Source: Nostoc sp. S4
GTDB taxonomy: Bacteria > Cyanobacteriota > Cyanobacteriia > Cyanobacteriales > Nostocaceae
DNA: 64,000 bases
Direction of reading: 5' to 3'
Assembly: GCA_029379225.1 (NCBI GenBank)
Contig: JAQYWR010000030.1
Span: 1 to 64,000 of the forward strand
Shown: piece after piece, positions 45,347 through 54,917 of the stretch
Position numbering within the stretch: the first letter of the stretch is position 1
Layout of the letters: every line of letters begins with the position of its first letter
The notes under the pieces: model-generated
Database searches by the model: none
Seen by the model: the letters and a program-made list of their open reading frames with translations, nothing else
Told to the model about the DNA's origin: nothing
Program-made: the position numbers and the translations under genes

Positions 45347-46474
45347 TTATTTCCCAAACCCTTTACCACGATTAGTAGAAGGCAAGCAAATACAATTTTC
45401 TATCTGACTAATTAAAGTCTCACGATCCAAATTTTGACCAATTAGCACTATTTGGTTTTTGGGTTTACCTTGCCAATCATCATCATCCAAAGTGAAGCGT
45501 TTACCACAAAGGTGGAAAATATGACGCTTCGGACTTTCATCAAACCACATAATCCCCTTGGCTCGGAAGATATTTGAGGGTAGCTGGTTATCTAAGAAAT
45601 ACTGAAACTTCCTAATAGAAAAAGGTTTATCACTCTGAAAAGATATAGAAGTAAAGCCATCATTTTCTAAATGGTCAGAGTGATGGTGATGGTGGTCATG
45701 GTCATGATGGTCGTGATGGTCATGATGGTCATGATGGTCATGACCGCATGTTGAGTGGTCATGGTCATGGTCGTGATGGTGACGATCGTGATGGTCGTGG
45801 TCGTCCAGCACTGTGTCAAAATATTTATCTGACTCAAACAAACCGACACTGAGAATTAAAGGAAGTGGTACTTGCGATCGCGTAGTGCGGAGAATTCTTG
45901 CTCCTTCTTTGACTTCGTTAATTTTTCTCTCTAACTCATTCAAAGTAGCTTCATCAACTAAATCTGTCTTATTCAGCACAATTACATCACCATAGGCAAT
46001 TTGGCTGTATGCTGCTTGAGAATTAAACAAATCTAGACTGTAATTCGCCGCATCTACAACGGTAATAATCGAATCCAACCGAGTTAAATCCCGTAATTCT
46101 GTGCCTAAAAATGTTAAGGCTACTGGTAGAGGGTCTGCTAATCCAGTTGTTTCTACTACTAAATAATCTAGATTTTCTTGGCGTTCTAAAACTTTGTAAA
46201 CTGCATCTACTAAATCATTATTAATAGTGCAGCAGATGCAACCATTATTTAGTTCCACCATGTTCTCACCAGTGGAAACGATTAGCTCGTTATCGATACC
46301 AATTTCGCCAAATTCATTCACGAGAACAGCGGTCTTTAAACCCTCTTGGTTGTTGAGGATATGATTGAGTAAAGTCGTTTTGCCACTACCAAGGAAACCC
46401 GTAATAATTGTTACTGGCATTCCTTGTTTAGGTGCATCCATTGCTTGAGATTCGGAAGTAACTGCTGATTGCAT
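45347..46474 (-). CDS. COG0523 (CobW/UreG-like) GTPase metallochaperone with His-rich loop
   Basis: Protein of 375 residues. The P loop is GFLGSGKTT (26-34), the metal motif is Cys79-x-Cys81-Cys82 in NGCICCT, and NKTD and the C-terminal CobW_C domain (SIRKFQYFLDNQLPSNIFRA) are present. Residues about 224-268 form an extreme His/Asp tract with roughly 23 His, encoded by tandem copies of catgatggt-like units. The family delivers Zn, Co or similar metals; Zn handling is most likely given the His loop. No Zur box was recognised upstream. A hairpin AGTCCAG / CTGGACT is at 46518-46551 in the divergent spacer with cysS. Confidence 0.9.
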   Translation of the reverse strand: MQSAVTSESQAMDAPKQGMPVTIITGFLGSGKTTLLNHILNNQEGLKTAVLVNEFGEIGIDNELIVSTGENMVELNNGCICCTINNDLVDAVYKVLERQENLDYLVVETTGLADPLPVALTFLGTELRDLTRLDSIITVVDAANYSLDLFNSQAAYSQIAYGDVIVLNKTDLVDEATLNELERKINEVKEGARILRTTRSQVPLPLILSVGLFESDKYFDTVLDDHDHHDRHHHDHDHDHSTCGHDHHDHHDHHDHHDHDHHHHHSDHLENDGFTSISFQSDKPFSIRKFQYFLDNQLPSNIFRAKGIMWFDESPKRHIFHLCGKRFTLDDDDWQGKPKNQIVLIGQNLDRETLISQIENCICLPSTNRGKGFGK

Positions 46475-46610
46475 AGCGCTGTAATCAAAAAATCAAAAAT
46501 AGTAATGTAGCGCAGATAGTCCAGAAAACACTAGCATAGGGATGCTGGACTGTCATCCCAGTTGCCTATCTTAATTATTGCGTATCTCTCTATTTCAGCA
46601 TTAGTTGATT

Positions 46611-48083
46611 ATGACCCTAATTCTTTACAATACTCTCACCCGTCGTCAAGAACCGTTTGAAACAGTCGAAGCAGGCAAAGTTAAGATGTATTACTGCGGC
46701 GTGACAGTATATGATTATTGCCATTTGGGTCATGCCAGAGCTTGCATCGTTTGGGACGTAGTACGCCGATATCTCCAGTTTATCGGCTATGAAGTACGTT
46801 ATATTCAAAATTTTACTGATATTGATGACAAAATTCTCAATCGAGCCTATGTGGAACATTCCTCAATGGAGGCTGTGGCCGATCGCTTTATCAAAGCATA
46901 TTTTGAGGACATGGCACGGTTGGGAATCAAAGAAGCCGATGAGTATCCCCGTGCTACTCACACCATGAATGGAATTTTGCGATTAATTCACGATTTAGAA
47001 AATAAAGGCTTTGCTTACCCCGCTGACGGCGATGTATATTACGCCGTGCGACAGTTTCCTGAATATGGCAAACTTTCAGGGCGCAAGTTAGAAGATATGC
47101 AAGCTGGAGCGAGCGAGCGCGTTAACGTCGAAGATCCAGAGTATCACAAAAAGAAAGACCCCTTTGATTTTGCCCTGTGGAAGGCAGCAAAGCTAGGAGA
47201 ACCCGCTTGGAAATCACCGTGGGGCGCAGGGCGTCCGGGGTGGCACATTGAATGCTCGGCAATGGTGCGCGATCGCTTGGGTGATACCATAGATATTCAT
47301 GCTGGTGGTGCTGACTTAATTTTTCCTCACCACGAAAATGAAATTGCCCAATCCGAGGCTGTGACAGGAAAACCCCTAGCGCGTTACTGGTTGCATAACG
47401 GCATGGTGAAAGTAGATGGTGAAAAAATGTCCAAATCTTTGGGCAACTTTATCACCATTCGAGAATTGCTGGATCGAGGAGTTGACCCGATGGCGGTGCG
47501 ATTATTCGTACTCACAGCCCAATATCGTACACCAATTGATTTTACCGACGAAGCGCTCGCCGCCGCTACCAATGGCTGGCACACCATTAAAGAAGGTTTA
47601 CTTTTCGGCTACCAATACGGTAAAAAACTGGGCTGGGATTTAGAGATTGGGAATATCCTAATACCCAGTACCCAATCCCCAGTACCTAATCCCTATATTG
47701 AACGCTTCCAAGAACTTGTCAATGATGACTTTAATTTTCCTGGTGGATTAACAGTGTTGTTTGAATTAGCCAAAGAACTTCGCCGTCAGGGAAATATCCT
47801 CGTACATCAAGGAAAAACTGAAACACCAGCTTTGGAGTTACAACGCCAATGGCAAACACTCGTCACCTTAACTGAAGTATTGGGTTTAGAAGCCAAGCCA
47901 GAAGTAGAAACTTCTCCAACAGAAGGTTTAAGCGATACGGAAATTGAAGCGAAAATTCAAGAAAGACAAGCAGCACGTCAAGCCAAGAATTTTGCCGAAA
48001 GCGATCGCATTCGTAACGAACTGCTTTCCCAAGGTATTACGCTAATTGATAGCCGCGATGGCACACGTTGGCATCGAAATTAA
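46611..48083 (+). CDS. cysS: Cysteinyl-tRNA synthetase
   Basis: Class I synthetase of 490 residues from ATG 46611 (a TTG at 46605 is two codons upstream). The HIGH motif is HLGH (38-41), KMSKS is at 272-276, and the zinc ligands Cys29, Cys215, His240 and Glu244 are in place. Residues about 345-361 (EIGNILIPSTQSPVPNP) are encoded by an intergenic-type repeat within the linker before the C-terminal DALR-type domain. The C-terminal anticodon-binding part (FAESDRIRNELLSQGI) is normal. Confidence 0.96.
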   Translation: MTLILYNTLTRRQEPFETVEAGKVKMYYCGVTVYDYCHLGHARACIVWDVVRRYLQFIGYEVRYIQNFTDIDDKILNRAYVEHSSMEAVADRFIKAYFEDMARLGIKEADEYPRATHTMNGILRLIHDLENKGFAYPADGDVYYAVRQFPEYGKLSGRKLEDMQAGASERVNVEDPEYHKKKDPFDFALWKAAKLGEPAWKSPWGAGRPGWHIECSAMVRDRLGDTIDIHAGGADLIFPHHENEIAQSEAVTGKPLARYWLHNGMVKVDGEKMSKSLGNFITIRELLDRGVDPMAVRLFVLTAQYRTPIDFTDEALAAATNGWHTIKEGLLFGYQYGKKLGWDLEIGNILIPSTQSPVPNPYIERFQELVNDDFNFPGGLTVLFELAKELRRQGNILVHQGKTETPALELQRQWQTLVTLTEVLGLEAKPEVETSPTEGLSDTEIEAKIQERQAARQAKNFAESDRIRNELLSQGITLIDSRDGTRWHRN

Positions 48084-48155
48084 GACAAATTGGGGATTAG
48101 AGAAAACTTTTCTCAATGCCCAATCCTCATTACCCATTCTCTGTTCTCTTTAATT

Positions 48156-49595
48156 ATGTGGTCTGAACTAAAAAAGGCGATCGCTAGTTTTGATATTCCT
48201 GCTGATTGGATTGGTATCCGAGCCGTCAAAGAAACTTCTACTAACCGTTTAGTCCGCGACGGCTTACCCCAAGTCAACGGCAAATCTTTCACTGTAGGAG
48301 CCATGCTGGAAGTCATGGTCAATGGTTGTTTGGGTTATACAGCTACTAACTCCTTAGAACTGCCATCCCTACAAGCCGCTGCCCAAACAGCTTATAGACA
48401 GGCGTTAGCAGCCAGCGAATGGTGCATACATCCGTTCGGTGAAAGCGAGCGTCCTAAAGTCGTTGGTGAATATAAATCTCCATTTATTGAGCCATTGGAC
48501 GCTTTAAGTCCTGGAGAAATCAATGATTTACTGGTTCGTATTTGCCAAACCTTAAAAGTTGACGACAAGATTGTGCAAACCATAGCCACTGCTAAGACAA
48601 CCGAGAAGGAGTCTTGGTTTGTCAGTAGCAATGGCTCAGAGGTATATCAAAAATTTCTATCCATAGGTACTCATTACGGAGCCACAGCCCAAGATGGGGC
48701 AATTGTACAACAGCGTAGCCACAACGGCGCCCAAGCAAACTGTTACCAAGGCGGACTAGAACTTTTAAAACAAGAAAATTTATGGCATCGGGTGCGGCAA
48801 ATTGGCGAACAAGCAATAGAACTGTTGACAGCAGAAGAATGCCCAACCACCCGTACTAATTTAGCTTTAGCTCCAGACCAAATGATGCTGCAAATCCATG
48901 AAAGTGTCGGGCATCCCCTAGAAATTGACCGAATTTTGGGAGATGAGCGTAACTATGCTGGAGGCAGCTTTGTCAACAAAAGTGATTTTGGCAAACTAGT
49001 ATATGGTTCGCCACTGATGAATATTACCTTTGACCCTACCGTACCTGGTGAATTTGCCAGTTATGGCTTTGATGATACCGGTGCTGTAGCAACGCGAGAG
49101 TATTTAATCAAAGAAGGTGTACTCCAACGGGGTTTGGGTAGCTTAGAGAGTCAAGCTAGAGCAGGTGTACCTGGAGTAGCCTGTGCCCGTGCTTCCTCGT
49201 GGAATCGCCCAGCAATTGACCGCATGGCAAACTTGAATTTAGAACCTCTAAACGCTACTTTTGAAGATATGATTGCTGGCTTAGAACATGGCGTTTACAT
49301 GGAATCTAATCGCTCTTGGTCAATTGACGATCGCCGCTATAAATTTCAATTTGGTTGCGAATACGCCAAATTGATTGAAAACGGGAAATTTACCAAAACC
49401 CTCCGCAATCCTAACTATCGCGCCACAACACCAGAGTTTTGGCATAGCTTAATTAAAGTAGGAAATGCTAATAACTGGCAAATGTACGGTACTCCTTACT
49501 GTGGCAAAGGAGAACCAAATCAAGCTATTTGGGTAGGACACGGTTCACCTGTTTGTATTTTTGCTAACGTTGAAGTTTTTGGTGGAGGAATTTGA
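48156..49595 (+). CDS. TldD/PmbA family metalloprotease subunit (TldD type)
   Basis: Protein of 480 residues from ATG 48156; a longer frame from 48090 reads through repeat sequence and is rejected. The metal motif HESVGH (248-253) is the HExxxH of TldD, followed by PLEIDRILGDERNYAGGSF. C-terminal segments FASYGFDDTGAVATREYLI and ARASSWNRPAIDRM fit the family. With the PmbA-like gene 145 bp downstream it probably forms a heterodimeric protease like TldD-TldE, which trims unfolded peptides and some RiPP precursors. No RiPP cluster is adjacent. Confidence 0.9.
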   Translation: MWSELKKAIASFDIPADWIGIRAVKETSTNRLVRDGLPQVNGKSFTVGAMLEVMVNGCLGYTATNSLELPSLQAAAQTAYRQALAASEWCIHPFGESERPKVVGEYKSPFIEPLDALSPGEINDLLVRICQTLKVDDKIVQTIATAKTTEKESWFVSSNGSEVYQKFLSIGTHYGATAQDGAIVQQRSHNGAQANCYQGGLELLKQENLWHRVRQIGEQAIELLTAEECPTTRTNLALAPDQMMLQIHESVGHPLEIDRILGDERNYAGGSFVNKSDFGKLVYGSPLMNITFDPTVPGEFASYGFDDTGAVATREYLIKEGVLQRGLGSLESQARAGVPGVACARASSWNRPAIDRMANLNLEPLNATFEDMIAGLEHGVYMESNRSWSIDDRRYKFQFGCEYAKLIENGKFTKTLRNPNYRATTPEFWHSLIKVGNANNWQMYGTPYCGKGEPNQAIWVGHGSPVCIFANVEVFGGGI

Positions 49596-49740
49596 AAGAG
49601 GGTTGATTGTTAACTGTTGACTGATGAACGCCAATTGCTTCAAGTCGGCAGAGCCGCCCAATGCACTGGCTCCTGGTGACTGGTGAGTTAGGTGTCCCTT
49701 GTCTCCCTATCTTCCTATTCCCTATTAATATTTAATATCT

Positions 49741-51087
49741 ATGAATAATGAAGAATTATCTCCTTTAGAATTCAGTTTTAATCAATTGATTGAAACTCTG
49801 CTGATTAAAAAAGCAGAAAATGAAGAATTTACTGTAAAACTCAGCAGCGAAAGCAGTCAATTTACTCGCTTCAATCATGCGAAAGTGCGACAAACTGGTT
49901 GTGTTGTCGATGGTTGGATTGAACTAACTTTGATGAAAGAGCAGCGTAGTAGTTTTCGGCTATTTCCCTTTACTGGAAATTGGGAAACAGACTGGCAGTT
50001 AGGGTATGCCGCTTTGCAGGAACTACGTGATGAATTGATTTTAATCCCAGTCGATCCTTATCTAGTTTTACCATCAGGAAATAATACCAGTCGAGAAATA
50101 CATTCTGGAAATTTATTGGTGCAAGAAGCAGTAGTACCAACTGTCCTAGAATTAGTTGCTCAACTAGATTTTACTGGAATGTTCGCCGGGGGAGTCGTAG
50201 TTAAAGCTTACGGGGATTCTAGCGGTCAGAAACACTGGTTTGCTACTGATACTTTTACCTTAGATTATTCTTTATTTATCACATCTGGACAAGCAGTTAA
50301 AGGGACATTCGCAGGTAGTGATTGGGATAAAGCTGCATATATAGCTAAAATTAACGAAGCTAAAAAGCAACTAGAATTACTTTCTCGTCCAGCTAAAGAA
50401 TTACCACGAGGACAGTACAAAACTTATTTTGCACCCGCTGCTGTAGCAGATTTATTAATGATGCTTTCTTGGGGATCTCTGAGCGAAGCTGATATCCAAC
50501 AAGGAAACAGTGCTTTAGCGGCTTTATGGCGTCAAGAAAAACAATTGTCTCCAAGATTCAGTTTAAAAGAAAACTTTCAACGAGGATTAGTACCACGATT
50601 TAATGAATTGGGAGAAATGGCAGCATTGGAATTGACAGTTATAGAAAAAGGATATTTAGTAAATAGTCTAATTAATTCTCGTACTGCTAAAGAATATGGA
50701 AAAACTGCCAATGGTGCGAATAGTTCAGAAACATTACGTGCGCCAGAAATAAGTCCAGGAAATTTAGAATTTGAGCAGATTTTGCCGAGTTTAGATACAG
50801 GTCTATATGTATCAAATTTGCATTACTTGAATTGGAGCGATCGCCAAACTGGTAGAGTTACAGGTATGACTCGTTATGCTTGTTTTTGGGTAGAAAACGG
50901 AGAAATTATCGCTCCCATTGAAAACTTGCGTTTTGACGAAAGTCTCTATCGCTTTTGGGGAGAAAACCTCATGGATTTAACTAGTTTTCAAGAATTTATT
51001 CCTGAAGTCGGAACTTATGAAAGTCGCCAACTAGGAGGTAGTTTAGTTCCTGGGATGTTGGTTGAAGATTTTACTTATACTCTGTAA
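49741..51087 (+). CDS. TldD/PmbA family protein (PmbA/TldE type)
   Basis: Protein of 448 residues. The N-terminal domain (FTRFNHAKVRQTGCVVDGWI) and the C-terminal domain (YVSNLHYLNWSDRQTGRVTG, YACFWVENGEI) match the PmbA side of the family. It lacks an HExxxH motif, as expected for the non-catalytic partner. Its position after the TldD-type gene supports a complex. Confidence 0.88.
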   Translation: MNNEELSPLEFSFNQLIETLLIKKAENEEFTVKLSSESSQFTRFNHAKVRQTGCVVDGWIELTLMKEQRSSFRLFPFTGNWETDWQLGYAALQELRDELILIPVDPYLVLPSGNNTSREIHSGNLLVQEAVVPTVLELVAQLDFTGMFAGGVVVKAYGDSSGQKHWFATDTFTLDYSLFITSGQAVKGTFAGSDWDKAAYIAKINEAKKQLELLSRPAKELPRGQYKTYFAPAAVADLLMMLSWGSLSEADIQQGNSALAALWRQEKQLSPRFSLKENFQRGLVPRFNELGEMAALELTVIEKGYLVNSLINSRTAKEYGKTANGANSSETLRAPEISPGNLEFEQILPSLDTGLYVSNLHYLNWSDRQTGRVTGMTRYACFWVENGEIIAPIENLRFDESLYRFWGENLMDLTSFQEFIPEVGTYESRQLGGSLVPGMLVEDFTYTL

Positions 51088-51420
51088 AAGGGACTGGGTA
51101 AATGGGGAGATAGGAGGACAACCAGAGAAGTCACCAGCGCCGGCTTTTAGCGATAGCATAGCTAAACCTAACCTGCAAGCGTCTGACTTCTCTAAGAGAC
51201 GCTACGTGTAGCTTGCTTCTCCGTAGGAGTACGAGGAACAGAACTTTGGGAGGCAAGGAGAATAATTCTTAACTCCTAACTCAGGATTCCCAATCCTCAA
51301 TCCCCAATCCCAAGTTCCTAGTCCCCAATCTCCTCTCAACCTTGCCAAAACCTAAAGTTGACATAGGCATTTGCTTTATATCTGCTAATAATAGAGAAGT
51401 AGGTTTTTTCAGGAATTGCG
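51088..51420. other. Repeat-rich intergenic region
   Basis: A 333 bp gap containing the dispersed repeat at 51191-51233 and C-rich words (cccaatcctcaatccccaat, 51289-51340). The final 60 bp before bolA (ttgacataggcatttgct near 51358) may hold a promoter: TTGACA is present at 51358-51363 and a TAATAG-like -10 follows about 20 bp later. Confidence 0.45.
51191..51233. repeat. Dispersed short repeat, second copy
   Basis: Shares gagacgct, tagcttgcttct and gtaggagtacg in the same order with 12081-12130. Confidence 0.6.
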
Positions 51421-51678
51421 ATGATTAGTCCGCAGCAGGTTGAGACAATGATCAAGGCGGAACTGCCAGACGCCCAGGTTCAGGTGCAAGACTTGACTGG
51501 TGGTAATGACCACTATCAGGTGACAGTAGTTTCATCGCACTTTGCAGGTAAAGGACTAGTGCAACAGCATCAATTAATTTATGGTGCGTTGCAACAAGCT
51601 ATATCAACTCAAGCAATTCACGCTTTGTCTCTAAAAACATATACTCCTGAAGCTTGGCAAGCAACATCAGCTTCGTAA
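51421..51678 (+). CDS. bolA: BolA family protein
   Basis: Protein of 85 residues. The BolA fold motifs AELPDAQVQVQDLTGGNDHY and VVSSHFAGKGLVQQHQLIY are present, with the conserved His that can ligate a shared Fe-S cluster. It lies 118 bp before a CGFS monothiol glutaredoxin, the classic BolA partner. A role in iron sensing or Fe-S trafficking follows from that pairing. Confidence 0.93.
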   Translation: MISPQQVETMIKAELPDAQVQVQDLTGGNDHYQVTVVSSHFAGKGLVQQHQLIYGALQQAISTQAIHALSLKTYTPEAWQATSAS

Positions 51679-51796
51679 ATATAAAGTTAGGAGAGACGCG
51701 CTTAATTGCGTCTGTACAAAAGTGTAAGAGCAATCGATTTTTTACTCTTACTCGTAATTCATGATTGTTCCATGCAAGATAGGAAACAAAAATACC

Positions 51797-52120
51797 ATGA
51801 CACCAGAACTCAAAGAAAAAATTGATAACTTGGTACAAGAGAACAAGATTTTGGTTTTCATTAAGGGAACCAAGTTAATGCCCCAATGTGGTTTCTCCAA
51901 TAATGTTGTGCAAATTCTTAATAGTTTGGGAGTTCCTTTCGAGGCAGTTAATATTCTCGCAGACGATGAAATTCGCCAGGGAGTTAAAGAATACTCCAAC
52001 TGGCAAACATTTCCCCAAGTCTATATAGATGGTGAATTCGTTGGTGGTTCTGATATTATGATTGAACTTTACCAACAAGGTGAATTGCAGCAAAAGGTAG
52101 AAGTAGCACTAGCTTCGTAA
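51797..52120 (+). CDS. grxD: Monothiol glutaredoxin, Grx4 family
   Basis: Protein of 107 residues from ATG 51797, with AGGAAAC at 51781 as ribosome-binding site; the longer frame from 51761 is unnecessary. The CGFS active site lies in KGTKLMPQCGFSNN, and the glutathione-binding WQTFPQVYIDGEFVGGSD segment is intact. Such proteins hold a bridging [2Fe-2S] cluster as homodimers or with BolA, encoded just upstream. Confidence 0.95.
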   Translation: MTPELKEKIDNLVQENKILVFIKGTKLMPQCGFSNNVVQILNSLGVPFEAVNILADDEIRQGVKEYSNWQTFPQVYIDGEFVGGSDIMIELYQQGELQQKVEVALAS

Positions 52121-52196
52121 GGCATTATTTACATTAGACTGAGGTTATACTACTGATATTTGACCTTGGTATCAAAGAAATGTGCAATTTTTACTG

Positions 52197-52244
52197 CCCT
52201 TGAAAGAGGAGACGAATAGTATCTCCCTTTTCAAGGGTTTTTAA
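52197..52244 (+). terminator. Intrinsic terminator after grxD
   Basis: CCCTTGAAA and a GGAGA tail on the left pair with TCTCC and TTTCAAGGG on the right, with two internal mismatches, followed by TTTTTAAT. It lies 77 bp after the grxD stop. Confidence 0.75.
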
Positions 52245-52290
52245 TAGGTTTGTGATAAGGGTAATTCAAGTACTTGAAACTAAAAAATAA

Positions 52291-52308
52291 CCCCCGTAGA
52301 TACGGAGG
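52291..52308 (-). terminator. Intrinsic terminator after mraY
   Basis: Read on the minus strand, CCTCCGTA and TACGGGGG pair over 8 bp with one G-T and a 2 nt loop, followed by TTATTTTTTAG. It is 34 bp after the mraY stop. Confidence 0.7.
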
Positions 52309-52342
52309 TTTTAGTTGGTTTTAAATAAGTTTTTCAAAAGAT

Positions 52343-53446
52343 TTAGAATGGAGCGATCGCTAAACTAATGACAGCTAAAATTGCAGCAATAATATAAAAC
52401 ACTCCAACTACTTGCAATTCTGACCAGCCAGTTAGTTCTAGATGATGGTGTAAAGGTGCCATTTTGAAGAGGCGCTTGCCTTTGCCATCAGGGCCTTTAG
52501 TGGCTTTGTAGTAACTAACTTGTGCCATCACAGACAGAGTTTCTACGAAGAAGATACCACTAAGAATAAACAGTGCTACTAAGCTATTTGTCAACAGCGC
52601 CACAGCTGCTAAAGCTCCTCCCAATGCTAGGGAACCAGTATCTCCCATAAAAACACGGGCTGGGTTACGGTTATGAGCTAAGAAACCCAAGCAGCCGCCA
52701 CTTAAAGCAGCACAAAAAATCATCAACCCTGGTGCAGTAGGCGCGATTAGGGCAGCTAAAGCCAAAAGAGCGATCGCTACTGTTCCTCCTGCCAAGCCAT
52801 CAATACCATCAGTTAAATTAGTAGCATTACTTTCTGCAACTAGCACAAAACCTGCTAGAGGCCAGAATAGGAACCCTAAGGGTAGTGTAAAGCTAACCCA
52901 AGGCAAAGCTATATTTGTAATATTAGAAGGTTGATTAAACATCAGCCACAGACAAAACATCAGGGCAAAACTTACCTGTAAAGCCAGTTTCATCCGGGGT
53001 GATATACCTTTATTTGACTTCCGGCGGAGAATTTGCCAATCATCGAGCCAACCAATCAATCCGTAGCTGATTGTCAATGCCGAAACTGCAAGCACTTCTG
53101 TCGCAAAGTTAGACAATATGCAGGCAAGGATTACAGCTACAGGTATAAAAAATATACCGCCCATTGTTGGCGTTCCTGCCTTTTTGAGATGAGCTTGGGG
53201 CCCATCTTCACGGATTATTTGTCCAGTTTTGAGCGCTTGTAGTAGAGGTATTACCAAGTAACCCATCACACCTGAAGCCAGCGCACACAATAATAGTGGC
53301 AGGGTTAGTGATGCAGCTTGCCAAGGTAATCTATTGGCCATCCAATCTAAGAAAAATGCGGTTGTCCCTAGTCCTACGGCTAATAAAGAGGCTAGAGCGA
53401 TTCCAGAAATATTTAATCCTTGCTCAGGAGATAATTTAGCGTCCAC
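52343..53446 (-). CDS. mraY: Phospho-N-acetylmuramoyl-pentapeptide transferase
   Basis: Integral membrane enzyme of 367 residues with about ten transmembrane segments. It makes lipid I in peptidoglycan synthesis on the cytoplasmic face. Key motifs are KKAGTPTMGGIFF, the Asp pair in GLIGWLDDW, NLTDGIDGLAGG, FMGDTGSLALGG and APLHHHLELTGWSE. All catalytic Asp and His are present. It stands outside a dcw cluster, as is usual in cyanobacteria, with a terminator on its 3' side. Confidence 0.97.
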   Translation of the reverse strand: MDAKLSPEQGLNISGIALASLLAVGLGTTAFFLDWMANRLPWQAASLTLPLLLCALASGVMGYLVIPLLQALKTGQIIREDGPQAHLKKAGTPTMGGIFFIPVAVILACILSNFATEVLAVSALTISYGLIGWLDDWQILRRKSNKGISPRMKLALQVSFALMFCLWLMFNQPSNITNIALPWVSFTLPLGFLFWPLAGFVLVAESNATNLTDGIDGLAGGTVAIALLALAALIAPTAPGLMIFCAALSGGCLGFLAHNRNPARVFMGDTGSLALGGALAAVALLTNSLVALFILSGIFFVETLSVMAQVSYYKATKGPDGKGKRLFKMAPLHHHLELTGWSELQVVGVFYIIAAILAVISLAIAPF

Positions 53447-53525
53447 AGAAGTTTCCCTTCACTCCACACTTATAAAACTGAATACCAAAAACTAGGCATA
53501 TCACCAAGTTCCTAAAGACAAAAGA

Positions 53526-53765
53526 TTAATCTTCAGCGATTGGGATATCGTCGTCATCATCAAGGTCGTAATCGCCAATTCCATCTTCTACACCCATTAG
53601 GGAATCTATTTCTTCTTCGTCATCTTGAAAATCCGGTTCGCGAACGTCACGCGCTACGATCCGACCGTTACTTTGTAACCAATCTAATAGTGAAGATTCT
53701 TGCTTTAGGGGGATGACACCAGCTCGTTGATTGCGGGGTTCTTCACGTAATGGAGAGTTCAACAT
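53526..53765 (-). CDS. DUF3134 family acidic protein
   Basis: Protein of 79 residues. The N-terminal MLNSPLREEPRNQRAGVIPL and QESSLLDWLQSNGRI are characteristic of this small cyanobacterial family. The C-terminal third is almost entirely Asp, Glu and Gly (YDLDDDDDIPIAED). Function unknown. It lies upstream of mraY on the same strand, 79 bp away. Confidence 0.8.
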   Translation of the reverse strand: MLNSPLREEPRNQRAGVIPLKQESSLLDWLQSNGRIVARDVREPDFQDDEEEIDSLMGVEDGIGDYDLDDDDDIPIAED

Positions 53766-54004
53766 ATCGACGAAGACAACAAAAGGTTTACCTAACTTGA
53801 CATTTAGAGTCTATCACTTGAGACGGATTAATTTAGTTATCCTTTCAACCCTTGAGTTGAGAAATCCGCATTCAGATAGAAATTTTTTATTTAATAGGCT
53901 GATGGTTTACGGAAAGTAATTATTAGTAATTTTTTTGGTTTTACACATAGGTGATGAATAACTTGTTTATGCTGATGAAAAGTGAGTGATTTTTGAGGTC
54001 ACAG

Positions 54005-54592
54005 ATGATGATTGGAAAAGCAGCTCTTATGGATGCGATCGCTGGTACAAATCGCGGTTTATTGGCGACTGAACAACAGAAACAGGTTATCTTAGCAGCG
54101 ATCGCTAATTTAGAAGACTTTAACCCTACACCACGTCCGGTGGAAGCTAACAACTTGCTAAATGGCAATTGGCGATTACTATACACCACTAGTAAGGCTC
54201 TTTTAAACTTAGATCGTCTACCTTTGTGCAAACTAGGTCAAATTTATCAGTGTATCCGGGTAGAAACTACCAGCGTTTACAACATAGCAGAGATTTACGG
54301 CTTACCTTACCTAGAAGGATTAGTTAGCGTTGCTGCTAAATTTGAGCCAGTTTCAGAGCGGCGTGTCCGAGTAAAATTCGAGCGGTCTATTATCGGCTTA
54401 CAACGTTTAATAGAATACAATTCTCCGGTAACTTTTATCCAACAAATTGAAGCAGGTAGAAAATTTCCGGGGATTGATGTTCCGATAAAAAATAATCAAC
54501 AGCAAGGCTGGTTAGATATTACTTATATAGATAACGATTTGCGAATCGGTAGAGGAAACGAGGGAAGTGTATTCGTATTGAGTAAAACATAA
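54005..54592 (+). CDS. PAP/fibrillin family protein
   Basis: Plastid-lipid-associated protein (fibrillin) family member of 195-196 residues, starting at ATG 54005 or 54008; the TTG at 53993 is less likely. The lipocalin-like fold is shown by LLNGNWRLLYTTSKALL and the later VKFERSIIGLQRLIEY and WLDITYIDNDLRIGRG strands. Plant fibrillins coat lipid bodies in plastids and some bind thylakoids. A thylakoid or lipid-droplet link here is an inference. Confidence 0.85.
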   Translation: MMIGKAALMDAIAGTNRGLLATEQQKQVILAAIANLEDFNPTPRPVEANNLLNGNWRLLYTTSKALLNLDRLPLCKLGQIYQCIRVETTSVYNIAEIYGLPYLEGLVSVAAKFEPVSERRVRVKFERSIIGLQRLIEYNSPVTFIQQIEAGRKFPGIDVPIKNNQQQGWLDITYIDNDLRIGRGNEGSVFVLSKT

Positions 54593-54917
54593 GCTTATGC
54601 GAAAGTACTGTTTGCGAACGAGGGTACATTATTATGAAAACCTTGTCAAGAACAATTGAGTACTATTTTGAAATTTGATATATGTTAAGAGACTGCCAAG
54701 ATAAAGGAGTGTAAGGAGATTATGAAAAAGCAACAACCTTGACCACTCCTCCTACACTTTCTACTTGGTCTTTTTGCCCCTAGAGCCTCTTTCCCCATAC
54801 CCCACACCTAATTCAGACAAATAACTTAACAAAGCCTCTTGCTGCTACCTTCAGGTTGTAGAGTGAAATCAATTAGCCCTCTAGATTGGCAATTGATAAC
54901 TCAAGAGGAAAATTATC
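54593..54917. other. Leader region of psaE
   Basis: A 325 bp gap. The end has a purine-rich ribosome-binding site (GAGG near 54903) 12 bp before the psaE ATG. C-rich repeat words (ccccataccccacacc) occur near 54790-54810. No clear HLR1 motif was recognised. Confidence 0.4.

Noticed and set aside
45665..45805. Tandem repeats considered as a CRISPR array
   Set aside because: The units are 6-9 bp without spacers and encode the His-rich loop of the COG0523 protein.
46475..46604. Zur box upstream of the COG0523 gene
   Set aside because: No TGATAAT-type palindrome is present in the spacer.
48090..48155. Longer TldD start at 48090
   Set aside because: The added residues are encoded by ggggatt-type intergenic repeat, and homologues begin near MWSELKKAI.
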